Part shown: piece after piece, positions 35,182 to 44,816 of the stretch | Layout: every line of letters starts with the position of its first letter | Numbering within the stretch: position 1 is the stretch's first letter | Source: Maritimibacter harenae | GTDB lineage: Bacteria > Pseudomonadota > Alphaproteobacteria > Rhodobacterales > Rhodobacteraceae | Direction of reading: 5' to 3' | NCBI RefSeq assembly: GCF_009882975.1 | Contig: NZ_WTUX01000022.1 | Coordinates: forward strand, 1 to 64,000 | DNA length: 64,000 nucleotides | Notes under the pieces: model-generated | Databases searched by the model: none | What the model saw: the letters and a program-made list of their open reading frames with translations, nothing else | What the model was told of the DNA's origin: nothing | Made by a program: the position numbers and the translations under genes

Positions 35182-36514
35182 GGGTCATCCCTTCGACCAG
35201 GAGCGAGGGCACCTGCCGCGACTTGTGCAGCTCCGCGTCGTTTGCCGGGGTGATCCGCATCAGCATGTCGAGCAGGTTTCCGGCAACGGTGCATTCGTTC
35301 ACCGGGTAGGCGATTTCGCCGTTCTCGATCCAGAACCCGAAGGCCCCGCGCGAATAGTCGCCGGTGTTCGGATTGATGGTGGAGCCGATCAGCCCGGTCA
35401 CGAGGAGGCCCGTACCGATCTCGGCCATCAGCTCTTCGCGGCTCTTGTCACCCGGGGTGAGCCGGATGTTCGAAGCGCCCGGCGACGGCGGCGCGCCTGT
35501 GCCGCGCCCGGCGTTCCCGGTGCTCTCGAGCCCCAGCTTGCGCGCGGTGGCAAGGTCCAGGATCCAGCCGTTGAGGATGCCGTTCTCGACGAGCGCGCGG
35601 TCCTGCGTCGGCAACCCTTCGGCGTCGAAGGGGCGCGAACCGGTAGCGCGCACGCGATGCGGGTCCTCGATCAGCGACAGCGCTGCGGGCAGAACCTGTT
35701 CGCCCATCTTGTCGCGCAGGAAGGACGAGCCGCGCACGATGGAGCTGCCGTTGATCGCCGACAGAAGGTGCCCGATGAGCGACGCCGAAACGCGCTCGTC
35801 GAAGATCACCGGGTAGCTACCGGTATGCGGCTGACGCGCGCCGCGCCGCGCCGCGGCGCGTTCGCCGGCGATACGTCCGATTTCCTCGGCGGATGGCAGG
35901 TCGGCCTGGAAGATGCGCGACTCGCCGTTGAAGTCACGCTCCATCTCGGCCCCGGTCCCGGAAATCGCGGCCAGCGATATCGCGCGCGTCGTGCGCCCGT
36001 AGCCGCCGGAAAACCCGTTCGACATCGCCAGGTGTATGTCCGTGCGCCCGTAGCCGGCCGAGGTGCCCTGCACCTGGCTTACGCCGTCGACCGCCAGCGC
36101 CGCGGCCTCGGCCGCGCGCGCGTCCTCTTCCAGCGCCTGCGGGTCGGGTTCGGGGCTGTCGTCGGCGATCTCGAGCGCGGCGATGTCCCAGTCGGTCGCG
36201 TATTGCGACGGGTCGGCAAGCCCGATGGTCGGGTCCTCCGGCGCCTCGCGCGCCATCGCGACGGCGCGGGCGGCCATTTCGGCGATCGTGTCCGCAGAGA
36301 TGTCCGAGGCCGAGACGTTCGCCTGTCGGTGGCCGATCATCACGCGCAGGCCGATGTCGACCCCTTCGGAGCGTTCGGCCTGTTCCAGCGTGCCCTTGAG
36401 CACGTCGATGGACAGCGACGTGCCGGAGACCGCCATCGCGTCGGCACTGTCGGCGCCCGCCTGCCGGGCGGCATCGAGAAGCTGCTGGGTGAGATCGGAG
36501 AGCGAAGCCTTCAT
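35168..36514 (-). CDS. pmbA: TldD/PmbA-family metalloprotease subunit
   Basis: A 448-residue PmbA-type protein. PmbA and TldD form a heterodimeric peptidase that processes modified peptides (microcins, CcdA). PmbA is the subunit lacking the zinc site, and indeed no HExxxH is visible. Typical sequence includes SQVQGTSAGYG, TGSYPVIFD, FLRDKMGE and NPNTGDYSRGAFGFWIENGE near the C-terminus. The ATG at 36514 follows a GAAAGGA site. TldD is not in this window. Confidence 0.92.
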   Translation of the reverse strand: MKASLSDLTQQLLDAARQAGADSADAMAVSGTSLSIDVLKGTLEQAERSEGVDIGLRVMIGHRQANVSASDISADTIAEMAARAVAMAREAPEDPTIGLADPSQYATDWDIAALEIADDSPEPDPQALEEDARAAEAAALAVDGVSQVQGTSAGYGRTDIHLAMSNGFSGGYGRTTRAISLAAISGTGAEMERDFNGESRIFQADLPSAEEIGRIAGERAAARRGARQPHTGSYPVIFDERVSASLIGHLLSAINGSSIVRGSSFLRDKMGEQVLPAALSLIEDPHRVRATGSRPFDAEGLPTQDRALVENGILNGWILDLATARKLGLESTGNAGRGTGAPPSPGASNIRLTPGDKSREELMAEIGTGLLVTGLIGSTINPNTGDYSRGAFGFWIENGEIAYPVNECTVAGNLLDMLMRITPANDAELHKSRQVPSLLVEGMTLAGS

Positions 36515-36632
36515 GTCGGTCCTTTCGGGGTTTGGTTTCAGGTAACCGCGGATCACACGCCCCGCAAGGGTCGGGCACTGGTGAAGCCTGCGCCCGCGCA
36601 TTAGGGTCCGGTCAAAACAGGGGAGAAATCCG

Positions 36633-37385
36633 ATGGACATGACAGGCAAGACGGTGGTGATCACCGGGGCCAGCCGGGGCATCGGCGAAGCCGCCGCCCG
36701 GGTCTTCGCCGAGGCAGGCGCGAACGTGGCGCTGCTGGCGCGCTCGGGCGATGCGCTGGCCACGCTGGCCGAAGAGCTGGGCGAGGGCGCGCTGGCGCTC
36801 GAATGCGATGTCGCCTCGTTCGAATCGGTGCAGAACGCGGTGGACGAGACCATCGGCCGTTTCGGCGGCGTCGACGTGCTGATCAACAACGCCGGGGTCA
36901 TCGAACCGATCGCCCATATGGCCGACAGCGATCCCGACGACTGGGACCGGGTAATCGATATCAACCTCAAAGGCGTCTACCACGGCATGCGCGCCGTCCT
37001 GCCCGCGATGCAGAAGGCGCGCGGGGGTACGATCCTGACCATCTCTTCGGGGGCCGCGCATGGCGCCCTGGAAGGCTGGAGCCACTACTGCGTATCAAAG
37101 GCGGGCGTCCACATGATGACCAAGGCGCTGCACAAGGAAGAGGTCGGCAACGGCATCCGCGCGATCGGCCTCAGCCCCGGCACGGTGGCGACCGAGATGC
37201 AGCGCGAGATCAAGGCCTCCGGCGTGAACCCGGTAAGCCAGCTCGACTGGTCGGACCACATCCCCGCCGACTGGCCCGCCAAATGCCTGCTGTGGCTGTG
37301 TGGCCCGGACGGCGACGCCTGGCTCGGCCAGGAAGTATCGCTGCGCGACGAGGACGTGCGCCGTGCCGTGGGACTGGTCGCATGA
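36633..37385 (+). CDS. Short-chain dehydrogenase/reductase
   Basis: A 250-residue classical SDR. The cofactor motif TGASRGIG is at residues 11-18, followed by LINNAGV, catalytic Ser in TISSGAAHG and YCVSK. Asp/Glu choice after beta-2 cannot be judged well, so NAD versus NADP is open. Its TGA overlaps the ATG of the crotonase-family gene by 4 bp, so the two form an operon. Together they may work on an acyl-CoA or acyl substrate. Confidence 0.91.
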   Translation: MDMTGKTVVITGASRGIGEAAARVFAEAGANVALLARSGDALATLAEELGEGALALECDVASFESVQNAVDETIGRFGGVDVLINNAGVIEPIAHMADSDPDDWDRVIDINLKGVYHGMRAVLPAMQKARGGTILTISSGAAHGALEGWSHYCVSKAGVHMMTKALHKEEVGNGIRAIGLSPGTVATEMQREIKASGVNPVSQLDWSDHIPADWPAKCLLWLCGPDGDAWLGQEVSLRDEDVRRAVGLVA

Positions 37386-37987
37386 TCCGGCTGGAGCGCG
37401 ATGGCGCGCTGTGGGTCGTCACCCTAGACCGGCCCGACAAGGCAAATTCGTTGACCCGCGAGATGCTCGAGGAGCTGGCGAAGATCGCCGAGGCGGCCGC
37501 CGAGGACGCGCAGGTGCTGGTGCTGACCGGCGCGGGCCGCGTCTTCTCGGCCGGCGCCGACCTCGACGAGGCGCGCGCGGGGCTCGCAACCTCGCCGCTG
37601 TGGGAGCGGCTGTCGGGCGCCATCGCCGGTGCGCCGATCCTGACCATCGCCGCGCTGAACGGCACGCTTGCGGGCGGCGCGATGGGCATGGCGCTGGCCT
37701 GCGACCTGCGCATCGCGGTGGCCGAGGCGAAGTTCTTCTATCCGGTCATGAAGCTCGGTTTCCTGCCGCAACCTTCGGACCCGAAGCGGCTTGCGGCCCT
37801 CGTGGGCCCGGCGCGCGCCAAGATGATCCTGATGGCCGGACAGAAGGTCCGCGCGGAGGAAGCGCGTGACTGGGGCCTCGTCGACCGGATCGTCGAGGGT
37901 GACGTGGTCGACGCGGCGCGGGAGCTGGCGGCGGACGCTTTGGCGGCGCGGCCCGAGCACGTGGCCGGGATCAAGGGGCTGATCTGA
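37382..37987 (+). CDS. Crotonase-family protein lacking both catalytic glutamates
   Basis: A 201-residue enoyl-CoA hydratase/isomerase-fold protein, shorter than the usual 255-260 residues. The CoA oxyanion-hole loop is present (FSAGADLDEA, and NGTLAGGAMGMALACDLR). Where crotonase has the two catalytic Glu (GGxxELA and PExxLG), this protein has GGAMGMAL and YPVMKLG, so neither is conserved. It may be a divergent isomerase, dehalogenase or thioesterase-like member, or be inactive. It is coupled to the SDR gene. The C-terminal helical domain seems truncated. Confidence 0.85.
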   Translation: MIRLERDGALWVVTLDRPDKANSLTREMLEELAKIAEAAAEDAQVLVLTGAGRVFSAGADLDEARAGLATSPLWERLSGAIAGAPILTIAALNGTLAGGAMGMALACDLRIAVAEAKFFYPVMKLGFLPQPSDPKRLAALVGPARAKMILMAGQKVRAEEARDWGLVDRIVEGDVVDAARELAADALAARPEHVAGIKGLI

Positions 37988-38042
37988 TTTCAGCGTCAGG
38001 GGCTGCCCGTCTGACAACCGGGATATTTCGGACCGGAAAGCC

Positions 38043-38357
38043 CTAGCGCCGGGGGCGCCGTTTGCCTTCACTGCGCGACAGGAAGGCGGGCGGGCGCTTG
38101 GCGACCCACCTGGCGAACTTCGCGATCCGGGGATGGGTCAGAAGCGCCTCGGGCGTGTTGTAGAGGCGCGCGAGCTCCGCCTCCGACAGCGTCGCGTGGA
38201 TTTCCTTGTGGCAGATGTGGTGGAGCAGGACGGTGGGCCCATCCTTCCCGCCCTTCAGGCGCGGGACGAGGTGATGGCGCGACTGCGGCACGTCCGGCGG
38301 GATTGGCCGGCCGCAGATCGGGCAGATCGGGTCGCTTGTGTCGCCCTGCGCTTCCAT
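38043..38357 (-). CDS. Small HNH-family protein
   Basis: A 104-residue protein with a zinc-finger-like CPICGRPIP (C12, C15) followed by SRHHLVPRLKGGKDG and LLHHICHKEIH, an HNH nuclease-type beta-beta-alpha-metal arrangement. The second Cys pair is reduced to a single Cys in HHICHKEIH. It starts at MEAQGDTSDP, which gives a compact protein; the longer frame adds 13 residues. It is head-to-head with the flavoprotein gene with only 14 bp between their starts. No restriction or phage genes are near, so a housekeeping nuclease role is inferred. Confidence 0.75.
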   Translation of the reverse strand: MEAQGDTSDPICPICGRPIPPDVPQSRHHLVPRLKGGKDGPTVLLHHICHKEIHATLSEAELARLYNTPEALLTHPRIAKFARWVAKRPPAFLSRSEGKRRPRR

Positions 38358-38371
38358 GCACAGAAGGTGGA

Positions 38372-39535
38372 ATGAACGAACGCGCACGGCAAGCATTGGT
38401 GATCGGGGCGGGGCCGGCCGGCCTGATGGCGGCCGAAGCGCTGGCGCGCGGGGGCTGCAACGTGGTGATCGCCGAGGCCAAGCCCTCGGTCGCGCGCAAG
38501 TTCCTGATGGCGGGCAAAAGCGGCCTCAACCTCACGAAGGACGAGCCGGCCCAGCGCTTCCTGGGCGCCTTTACAGGCAGCTGCGCGCCGCTGGTGCGGG
38601 ACGCCGTCGCGGATTTCGGCCCCCAAGCGGTGGCCGATTGGGCGCGCGGGCTGGGGCAGCCGGTCTTCACCGGGTCGTCGGAGCGGGTGTTTCCCGAAGC
38701 GATGAAAGCCTCGCCCCTTCTGCGGGCCTGGTTGGGGCGGCTCGACGGCGTCGAGATCCGCACGCGCTGGCACTGGCGCGGATTCGAGGACGATGGCTAC
38801 GCCTTCGACACGCCGGGCGGGCCCGTGGTGGAACACCCGGACTTGTGCATCCTTGCGCTCGGTGGGGCGAGCTGGGCGCGGCTGGGCTCGGACGGGGCGT
38901 GGGTTCCGTGGCTCGCGGCGCGGGGCGTGGACATCGTGCCGTTCGCGCCGGCCAACGCCGGGCTGAAGGTCGACTGGTCGGCGCATATGGCGAAGCAGTT
39001 CGGCGCACCGGTCAAGGTGGCACGGCTCACGGCCGGGGACACGTCGGTGCGCGGAGAATTCGTGATCTCGTCACGCGGCCTCGAGGGGTCGGCGATCTAC
39101 GCCGTATCGCGTCCCGTGCGCGAGGGCGCGCCGTTGACGTTGGACCTGTGCCCGGACTGGACGCGGGACGAGGTCGCGCGACGCCTGGCCCGCCCGCGCG
39201 GCAAGGCGACCGTGGCCGCCCATCTGCGAAAGACGCTGAAGCTGGACCCCGCCCGGCTGGCGCTCCTGATGGAGTTCGGACGTCCCCTGCCCGACGACCT
39301 CGCCCCGCTGATCAAGGCGCTGCCCGTTCGCCACGACGGGCTGCGGCCGCTGGACGAGGCGATTTCGTCCGCCGGGGGGATCACCGCCGGGGCGCTGGAC
39401 GGCTACGCGGTGCGCGCCGTGCCGGGGCTCTTCGCCTGCGGCGAGATGCTGGATTGGGAGGCGCCGACGGGCGGCTATCTCCTCACCGCCTGCTTCGCGA
39501 CGGGGCGGGCGGCGGCGCTGCAGGCGTTGGGTTAG
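38372..39535 (+). CDS. HI0933/YhiN-family flavoprotein
   Basis: A 387-residue FAD-dependent protein. The dinucleotide-binding motif VIGAGPAGLMAAEALARGG is at residues 9-27, FLMAGKSGLNLT matches the HI0933-family GKGRCNLTN-like motif, and the C-terminal GLFACGEMLDWEAPTGGYLL is characteristic. The function of this family is not established. The ATG follows an AGAAGGTGG site. The last 4 bp overlap the convergent GST gene. Confidence 0.87.
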   Translation: MNERARQALVIGAGPAGLMAAEALARGGCNVVIAEAKPSVARKFLMAGKSGLNLTKDEPAQRFLGAFTGSCAPLVRDAVADFGPQAVADWARGLGQPVFTGSSERVFPEAMKASPLLRAWLGRLDGVEIRTRWHWRGFEDDGYAFDTPGGPVVEHPDLCILALGGASWARLGSDGAWVPWLAARGVDIVPFAPANAGLKVDWSAHMAKQFGAPVKVARLTAGDTSVRGEFVISSRGLEGSAIYAVSRPVREGAPLTLDLCPDWTRDEVARRLARPRGKATVAAHLRKTLKLDPARLALLMEFGRPLPDDLAPLIKALPVRHDGLRPLDEAISSAGGITAGALDGYAVRAVPGLFACGEMLDWEAPTGGYLLTACFATGRAAALQALG

Positions 39536-40128
39536 CTCTTGGCCAGCGCCGCGGTGCGCCGGAAGGCATCGCGGCCGCGCATGCGCTTGGCGAAGGCGTT
39601 GAACACCTCGTTCTCCAACGGATACTTCGCGGCATGGGCCCAGCTCGCGCAATGGGCGGCGAGGATGTCTGGCACCGTCATCGTGTCGCCGGTCAGGAAC
39701 GGCTGGTCGCCCAGCATGGCGGCGCAGCGGTCGACGGACTGGGCGAACTCCCATTTCAGCGAATCGCGGATCTCGGGCATGCGGCGCTCTTCCGGCAGAA
39801 CGAAGACGTGGCGCGCGCCCATCCAGAGCAGCGCATCCATCTCGTCGATGAGGAAATTGGTGATCGCATCCTGGCGCGCGCGTTCGATGGTGCCCGCCGC
39901 GTAGGTCAGGGCCCCGTGCCGGTCGGCGAGGAATTCCATGATGGCGACCGAATCCGTGATCGGTTCGCCATCCACGAGCATCACCGGCACCTTGCCGGAG
40001 CGGTTGTGCTGCGTCACCTCCGGGCTGCGCGGGCCGGCCTTGATCCAGTCATAGTGTTGGCCGATCTCCTCGAGCATCCACAGGACGCGGAACGCGCGGG
40101 TGTCGAGCTTGCCGATAACGGTGTACAT
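39532..40128 (-). CDS. Glutathione S-transferase
   Basis: A 198-residue GST-fold protein. The N-terminal thioredoxin-like domain starts MYTVIGKLDTRAFRVLWMLE and has the cis-Pro/Ser glutathione site SGKVPVMLVDGEPITDSVAI. The all-alpha C-terminal domain is complete. I start at the ATG at 40128, which has a GGGAGG site 7 bp upstream. That site is fully paired in a 9-bp hairpin (40136-40158), which implies translational control. The class and substrate are unknown. Confidence 0.9.
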   Translation of the reverse strand: MYTVIGKLDTRAFRVLWMLEEIGQHYDWIKAGPRSPEVTQHNRSGKVPVMLVDGEPITDSVAIMEFLADRHGALTYAAGTIERARQDAITNFLIDEMDALLWMGARHVFVLPEERRMPEIRDSLKWEFAQSVDRCAAMLGDQPFLTGDTMTVPDILAAHCASWAHAAKYPLENEVFNAFAKRMRGRDAFRRTAALAKS

Positions 40129-40135
40129 GCGGTGT

Positions 40136-40158
40136 CCTCCCTTTGGGTGAAAGGGAGG
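40136..40158 (-). promoter_or_regulatory. Hairpin sequestering the GST ribosome-binding site
   Basis: CCTCCCTTT (40136-40144) and AAAGGGAGG (40150-40158) form a perfect 9-bp stem with a 5-nt loop. On the mRNA the 3' arm is the GGGAGG Shine-Dalgarno sequence, 7 nt before the ATG, and the 5' arm is its exact complement. This would block ribosome access unless melted or displaced. Confidence 0.7.
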
Positions 40159-40244
40159 CACGGTGGCGGTCGTGCGGCAAGCGTGACGTGGCGACGAGCG
40201 CGCGGCCTTGGGGCGGCCACGCCTCCCGCAACGGCGGTTTTTCA

Positions 40245-40274
40245 CTTTTCCGGTTTTCCGGAAAACCGGAAAAG
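40245..40274. repeat. 30-bp perfect palindrome
   Basis: CTTTTCCGGTTTTCC followed directly by its reverse complement, centred between 40259 and 40260. It is built of alternating TTTTCCGG and AAAACCGG units. It sits in the 245-bp gap between holA and the GST gene, about 115 bp upstream of the GST start. Confidence 0.85.
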
Positions 40275-40373
40275 CGATGGGTGAGGCAACCTCGATATTC
40301 CAGATGGTTGCGAGCCCCGTTGAGGCGCGGTTTCACCTGTTCTCAACGTTTTCAGTGAAGCGCCATCCCCGGC

Positions 40374-41399
40374 TCACCCCCGCGCGGCCATGAAGGCCAG
40401 CCGGATCAGTGTGCGTTCGATCAACGCCATCTGTGGCGCTTTCGAGGTCGAGCGCAGCGTCAGGTCCGCCTCGATGATCATGTCGAGCGCCGTCTCCAGC
40501 TTCGATGCGCCCCAACGGCTCGCCTGCCGGGTCATCCGGTCGCGCGACTTGAAATGAACCGGCGGGCGGGCACGGAAGATGCCCTTGTTCGGCCCCTCCG
40601 GGTCGCTGGCCGCCATGTGCAGCGTGCGGAAATGGTTGGTCGTGGCGATCGCCAGCCGCGTGGGGGCGATTCCCTGCGCCTCGAGCCGCGACAGGAGCGG
40701 CCCCAGCTCCGGCGCGCGCCCCTCGGCCGTGGCATGCAGCAGGTCGTCGAGCACCGCCTCGGTCGAGGCGGGCGCGCAGGCCTGCACGTCGTCGGGCGTC
40801 ACGGTCGACGGATCGCCGAGCTTGTAGAGCGACAACTTCTCGACCGTTTGGCGAAAATCGCCGGGATCGAGCGCGCGTGCCAGCGCTTCGAGGTCGCGCA
40901 TCGCCTCCCCGTCGACGTTGTTGAGCCCGGCCTTCGACAGCTCCGTCTGGACCTCGTCACGCGACATCGGGTCGTCGTAGATGCCGACGGCGAAGGCAAA
41001 GGGATGTTTCTCGAAGTATTTCCGCAACTTGCCGGTGGGCTTCAGGTTGCCCGCGGTGACCACCACGTGCGCGTCGCCCGATTGCCAGTCCTCTAGCGCC
41101 GGGATGATCTTGTCGGCCAGCGCATCGGTCGCATCCTCGACGAAGACCGCACGCGGGCCCGGGAAGAAGCCCTGCGCCTTGACCGCGTCGGAGAGTGCGG
41201 CGGGGTCCTGGCGCAGCTCGCCCGCGAGCATGCGGGTGAGGCGCATTTCCTCCTCCGCACTCTCGCCCAGCAGGTTCTTGAGAAGATCCTGCCGTTTCAG
41301 CGCCACGCGCATGGCGTCGGTGCCGAAGATCAGCGTGCCGGTGGTGTCCGGCGCGGGCTTTGCGAAGTGGCGGTTGGCCTCGTGGGTCTTGAGCTTCAT
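40374..41399 (-). CDS. holA: DNA polymerase III subunit delta
   Basis: A 341-residue clamp-loader subunit. The N-terminal RecA-like domain lacks a working P-loop, as expected for delta. Typical sequence includes the start MKLKTHEANRHFAKP, LIFGTDAMRV near 25, and the C-terminal collar domain with LALATTNHFRTLHMA-like text (LAIATTNHFRTLHMA). It lies 15 bp downstream of leuS on the same strand. In other alphaproteobacteria leuS, an LptE-like gene and holA cluster; here a holA-leuS pair is followed upstream by a DUF3576 lipoprotein gene. Confidence 0.92.
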   Translation of the reverse strand: MKLKTHEANRHFAKPAPDTTGTLIFGTDAMRVALKRQDLLKNLLGESAEEEMRLTRMLAGELRQDPAALSDAVKAQGFFPGPRAVFVEDATDALADKIIPALEDWQSGDAHVVVTAGNLKPTGKLRKYFEKHPFAFAVGIYDDPMSRDEVQTELSKAGLNNVDGEAMRDLEALARALDPGDFRQTVEKLSLYKLGDPSTVTPDDVQACAPASTEAVLDDLLHATAEGRAPELGPLLSRLEAQGIAPTRLAIATTNHFRTLHMAASDPEGPNKGIFRARPPVHFKSRDRMTRQASRWGASKLETALDMIIEADLTLRSTSKAPQMALIERTLIRLAFMAARG

Positions 41400-41414
41400 G
41401 CCCGCACTTTGGCG

Positions 41415-43961
41415 TTACGCCACCACATTCACAATCCGGCCCGGCACCACGATCACCTTTTTCGGCGCGGCGCCGTCGAGCGCGCGCTTCACGCCCGCGG
41501 TCTCGAGCGCCAGCTTCTCGACCTCGTCCTTGCCCATGTCCTTGGCGACCGTGATCTCGTCACGCCGCTTGCCGTTCACCTGGATCGGCAGCGTCACGGT
41601 GTCCTCGACCAGCATCGCCTCGTCAGCCGCCGGCCAATCGGCCTCGGCCACAAGACCCTCGCCGCCCAGCATCGACCAGACTTCCTCGGCCAGGTGCGGG
41701 GTCATCGGGGCCATGAGCTGCGCCATCACGCGCATGGCCTGCTTGCGCGTCTCGGCCCCGGCCTTCGACTTGGCGAGGGTGTTGGTGAAGCCGTAGAGCT
41801 TGGCGATCGAGGTGTTGAAGGCAAAGCCCTCGATCCCGTCGGTGACCGCCTTGATGGTCTTGTGCATTTCGCGCAGCAGCGCCTCGTCACCCTCGCCGGC
41901 CCCGGTCGCTTCGGCGATCTCGGCGGCGATGCGGTAGACGCGGGCGAGGTGCTTGGACGCGCCTTCCGCGCCCGACGCGGTCCATTCCACGTCCCGCTCG
42001 GGGGGCGAGTCGGACATGACGAACCACCGCGCGGTGTCGGCGCCGTACTGTTCGATGATCGCAAGCGGATCGACCACGTTCTTCTTGGATTTCGACATCT
42101 TGGCAGAGGGGATGATCTCGACCGGCTCGCCGGTGGCCTTGAGCCGTGCGCCCTCTTCGGTCTCTTCCACGTCCTCGGGGAAGTGGTAGACCGCGCGCCC
42201 GTCGGCATCCCGCGTCTGGTAGATCGCGTGCGTCACCATGCCTTGGGTGAAGAGCGCGTTGAACGGCTCCTTGGACTTCTCCGGCAGGTGGCCGCAGATG
42301 TGCATCGCGCGGGCGAAGAAGCGCGAGTAAAGCAAGTGGAGAATCGCGTGCTCGATGCCGCCGATGTACTGGTCGACGTTCATCCAGTAGTCGGCCTCTT
42401 CCATCACCGTCGGCGTCTCGGCGCGCGGCGCGGTGAAGCGGGCGAAATACCACGAGCTGTCCACGAAGGTGTCCATCGTGTCGGTCTCGCGCCGCGCGGG
42501 CTTGCCGCAGGACGGGCATTCGCAGTCGCGCCACGTCGGGTGACGGTCCAGCGGGTTGCCCGGCGTGTCGAAGCTGACATCGTAGGGCAGTTCGATCGGC
42601 AGGTTCTCTTTCTTCTCCGGCACCACGCCGCAGTCGTCGCAGTGGACGACCGGAATCGGGCAGCCCCAGTAGCGCTGACGGGAGAGGCCCCAGTCGCGGA
42701 GACGGTACTGGGTGTGGCCCGTGCCCCAGCCCTGTTTCTCGGCGAACTCGACGGTGGCGGCGATCGCCTCTTCCCCGGTGGCCACGTCGAGACCGGCGAA
42801 ATGGTCGACCCACTTCACCTTTTCCGTCTTGGGCGGCACGAATGCCTCGTTCTCGACCGGCTTGGGGTCGTCGAGGGCGAAGAACGTGTCGATGACCGGC
42901 AGGCCGTACTTCCGGCAGAAGTCGAGGTCGCGCTGGTCATGCGCCGGGCAGGCGAAGATCGCGCCGGTGCCGTAATCCATGAGGATGAAGTTCGCGATCC
43001 AGACCGGCAGTTCCCAGTCCGGATCCAACGGGTGTTTGACGGTGAGGCCGGTGTCATAGCCCAGCTTCTCGGCCGTCTCGATGGCTTCGGCGGTCGTGCC
43101 GCCCTTGCGGGCCGTGGCGCAGAACTCGGCGACCTTGGGATCGGCGGTTTCCAGTTCGCGGGCCAGCGGGTGATCGGGAGAGATCCCCACAAAGCTCGCG
43201 CCCATGAGCGTGTCGGGGCGGGTGGTGTAGACCTCGATCGGGTCGCCGCCGTCGGTGCGATCGAACGCGAATCGCAGACCCTGGCTCTTGCCGATCCAGT
43301 TCGCCTGCATCAGGCGCACCTTTTCCGGCCAGTCCTTGAGCGTGTCGATGGCCTCCAGCAGTTCCTCGGAGAAATCGCTGATCTTGAAGAACCACTGGGT
43401 AAGCTCGCGACGCTCGACCTCGGCGCCAGAGCGCCAGCCCTTGCCGTCGATGACCTGCTCGTTCGCCAGCACGGTCATGTCCACGGGGTCCCAGTTCACC
43501 ACGGCGTTCTTACGGTAGACGAGGTCTTTCTCGAGGAAATCGATGAAGAGCGACTGCTGCTGTCCGTAATATTCGGGGTCACAGGTGGCGAATTCGCGGG
43601 TCCAGTCCAGCGACCAGCCCATCGGCTTCATCTGCGCCTTCATCTCTTCGATGTTGTCGTAGGTCCAGTCCTTCGGATGACCCCCGGTGGCCATCGCCGC
43701 GTTTTCGGCCGGCATCCCGAAGGCGTCCCACCCCATCGGGTGCAGCACGGAGAAGCCGGAGGCGTTCTTGTAGCGCGCGACGACGTCGCCCATCGTGTAG
43801 TTGCGCACGTGGCCGATATGGATGCGGCCCGAGGGATAGGGAAACATCTCGAGAACGTAGAACTTCGGCTTGTTCGGATCGCGGACGGCCTGGAAGGTGC
43901 CGGCCTCGTCCCAGGCGGCCTGCCATTTCGGCTCGATGGTCGATGCGTCGTAGCGGGACAT
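41415..43961 (-). CDS. leuS: Leucyl-tRNA synthetase
   Basis: An 848-residue class I synthetase. HIGH is at residues 48-51 ([15 protein letters not shown]) and KMSKS at 621-625. The CP1 editing domain is present between them, as are the zinc-type Cys motifs ([11 protein letters not shown] and CECPSCG). I start at [14 protein letters not shown], the usual LeuRS N-terminus; the frame extends further upstream without relation to LeuRS. It is transcribed with holA. Confidence 0.97.
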   Translation of the reverse strand: MSRYDASTIEPKWQAAWDEAGTFQAVRDPNKPKFYVLEMFPYPSGRIHIGHVRNYTMGDVVARYKNASGFSVLHPMGWDAFGMPAENAAMATGGHPKDWTYDNIEEMKAQMKPMGWSLDWTREFATCDPEYYGQQQSLFIDFLEKDLVYRKNAVVNWDPVDMTVLANEQVIDGKGWRSGAEVERRELTQWFFKISDFSEELLEAIDTLKDWPEKVRLMQANWIGKSQGLRFAFDRTDGGDPIEVYTTRPDTLMGASFVGISPDHPLARELETADPKVAEFCATARKGGTTAEAIETAEKLGYDTGLTVKHPLDPDWELPVWIANFILMDYGTGAIFACPAHDQRDLDFCRKYGLPVIDTFFALDDPKPVENEAFVPPKTEKVKWVDHFAGLDVATGEEAIAATVEFAEKQGWGTGHTQYRLRDWGLSRQRYWGCPIPVVHCDDCGVVPEKKENLPIELPYDVSFDTPGNPLDRHPTWRDCECPSCGKPARRETDTMDTFVDSSWYFARFTAPRAETPTVMEEADYWMNVDQYIGGIEHAILHLLYSRFFARAMHICGHLPEKSKEPFNALFTQGMVTHAIYQTRDADGRAVYHFPEDVEETEEGARLKATGEPVEIIPSAKMSKSKKNVVDPLAIIEQYGADTARWFVMSDSPPERDVEWTASGAEGASKHLARVYRIAAEIAEATGAGEGDEALLREMHKTIKAVTDGIEGFAFNTSIAKLYGFTNTLAKSKAGAETRKQAMRVMAQLMAPMTPHLAEEVWSMLGGEGLVAEADWPAADEAMLVEDTVTLPIQVNGKRRDEITVAKDMGKDEVEKLALETAGVKRALDGAAPKKVIVVPGRIVNVVA

Positions 43962-43981
43962 TTCTTCTGGTCCTTCGGAAA

Positions 43982-44008
43982 AACAAAAACGCCGGGCTGG
44001 GCCCGGCG
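43982..44008 (-). terminator. Intrinsic terminator of the DUF3576 gene
   Basis: An 8-bp stem CGCCGGGC / GCCCGGCG (43990-43997 with 44001-44008), 3-nt loop. On the minus strand it is followed by TTTTTGTTTTT. It separates the DUF3576 gene from leuS, so leuS needs its own promoter or read-through. Confidence 0.92.
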
Positions 44009-44046
44009 CTTGGTCTACTTGGATGCGTGCCCGGGGTCTACCCGCG

Positions 44047-44583
44047 TTACAGGTTGTAGTCCTGGATGCGCAGCTGACGGGCCCGGCCGAGGATTGCGTC
44101 CTCGATCGCGTGCTGGGTGGCGCTCGAAACGGCCCGGCCGCCGCGCGTCTGCAGCGCGACGTTGAGACCGCGTGCGTCGAGTGCCGGATCGGAAACGTGC
44201 ACGGTGGCACGGTAGGCCTGCCCGCCACCAGGCGGGGTGCCATAGCCGAAGACGATGACGCCGGTGAACGGGTCTGCGGCTTCGATGGGCATGAAGTCGA
44301 GAACGTCGAGCGAAGCGTTCCACAGGTACTTGTTCACCTCGACAGTGGTGTTCGGATCGTCCGTGTCCGTGAACAGGTCCCAGATCGTCTCGCGGCCCTC
44401 CTCGCGCGCGGCGCGCTCCGGACGCGGCACCTGGGTGCCGTCGATCGCGGTCACCGTGTCGCTTTCGTTCCCGCCGAACATGTTGGAAATCCCGCCGGAG
44501 CAACCGGCCAGCGCGACCAGACTGCCAAGAAGGAGTGCCTTCGCGGTGAGCCGCCCATATGTCATGTGAATGCCCCGTTCCAT
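44047..44583 (-). CDS. DUF3576 outer-membrane lipoprotein
   Basis: A 178-residue lipoprotein of the DUF3576 family, common next to leuS in alphaproteobacteria. The lipobox LAGC ends at Cys28. Conserved sequence includes [25 protein letters not shown] and VIVFGYG. I chose the ATG at 44583 because AGGAG lies 6 bp upstream; the ATG 18 bp inside is also possible. The location beside leuS and holA suggests an envelope assembly role, but none is demonstrated. Confidence 0.86.
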   Translation of the reverse strand: MERGIHMTYGRLTAKALLLGSLVALAGCSGGISNMFGGNESDTVTAIDGTQVPRPERAAREEGRETIWDLFTDTDDPNTTVEVNKYLWNASLDVLDFMPIEAADPFTGVIVFGYGTPPGGGQAYRATVHVSDPALDARGLNVALQTRGGRAVSSATQHAIEDAILGRARQLRIQDYNL

Positions 44584-44816
44584 CGTTTGCTCCTACCTAC
44601 CCAAGCGAAAAAGCTCGGGCAAGCGTTTTCCCGGACAACGGATGGTAGGGCCCGTGGCCGGCGACTCCATATATACGCGACTTGGCCGCCCGAACCGCCG
44701 CGATTTCCGCCCCAGTGAAGGGGACTGTGGCAACTCTGCACCACGCCGCGAAGCTTTGAGATCGGCGCGCGGGCCGCGCTTGCATCGAAAGCCCGAAAGA
44801 GAGAGGAAACAGCATA

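Noticed and set aside
41367-44165. A 932-codon open frame opposite leuS
   Set aside because: Antisense of leuS and the DUF3576 gene; no domain and unnatural composition.
41415-44243. Longer leuS start in the DUF3576 region
   Set aside because: The extra N-terminus overlaps another gene and its terminator; LeuRS normally begins with MSRYDAS-like text.
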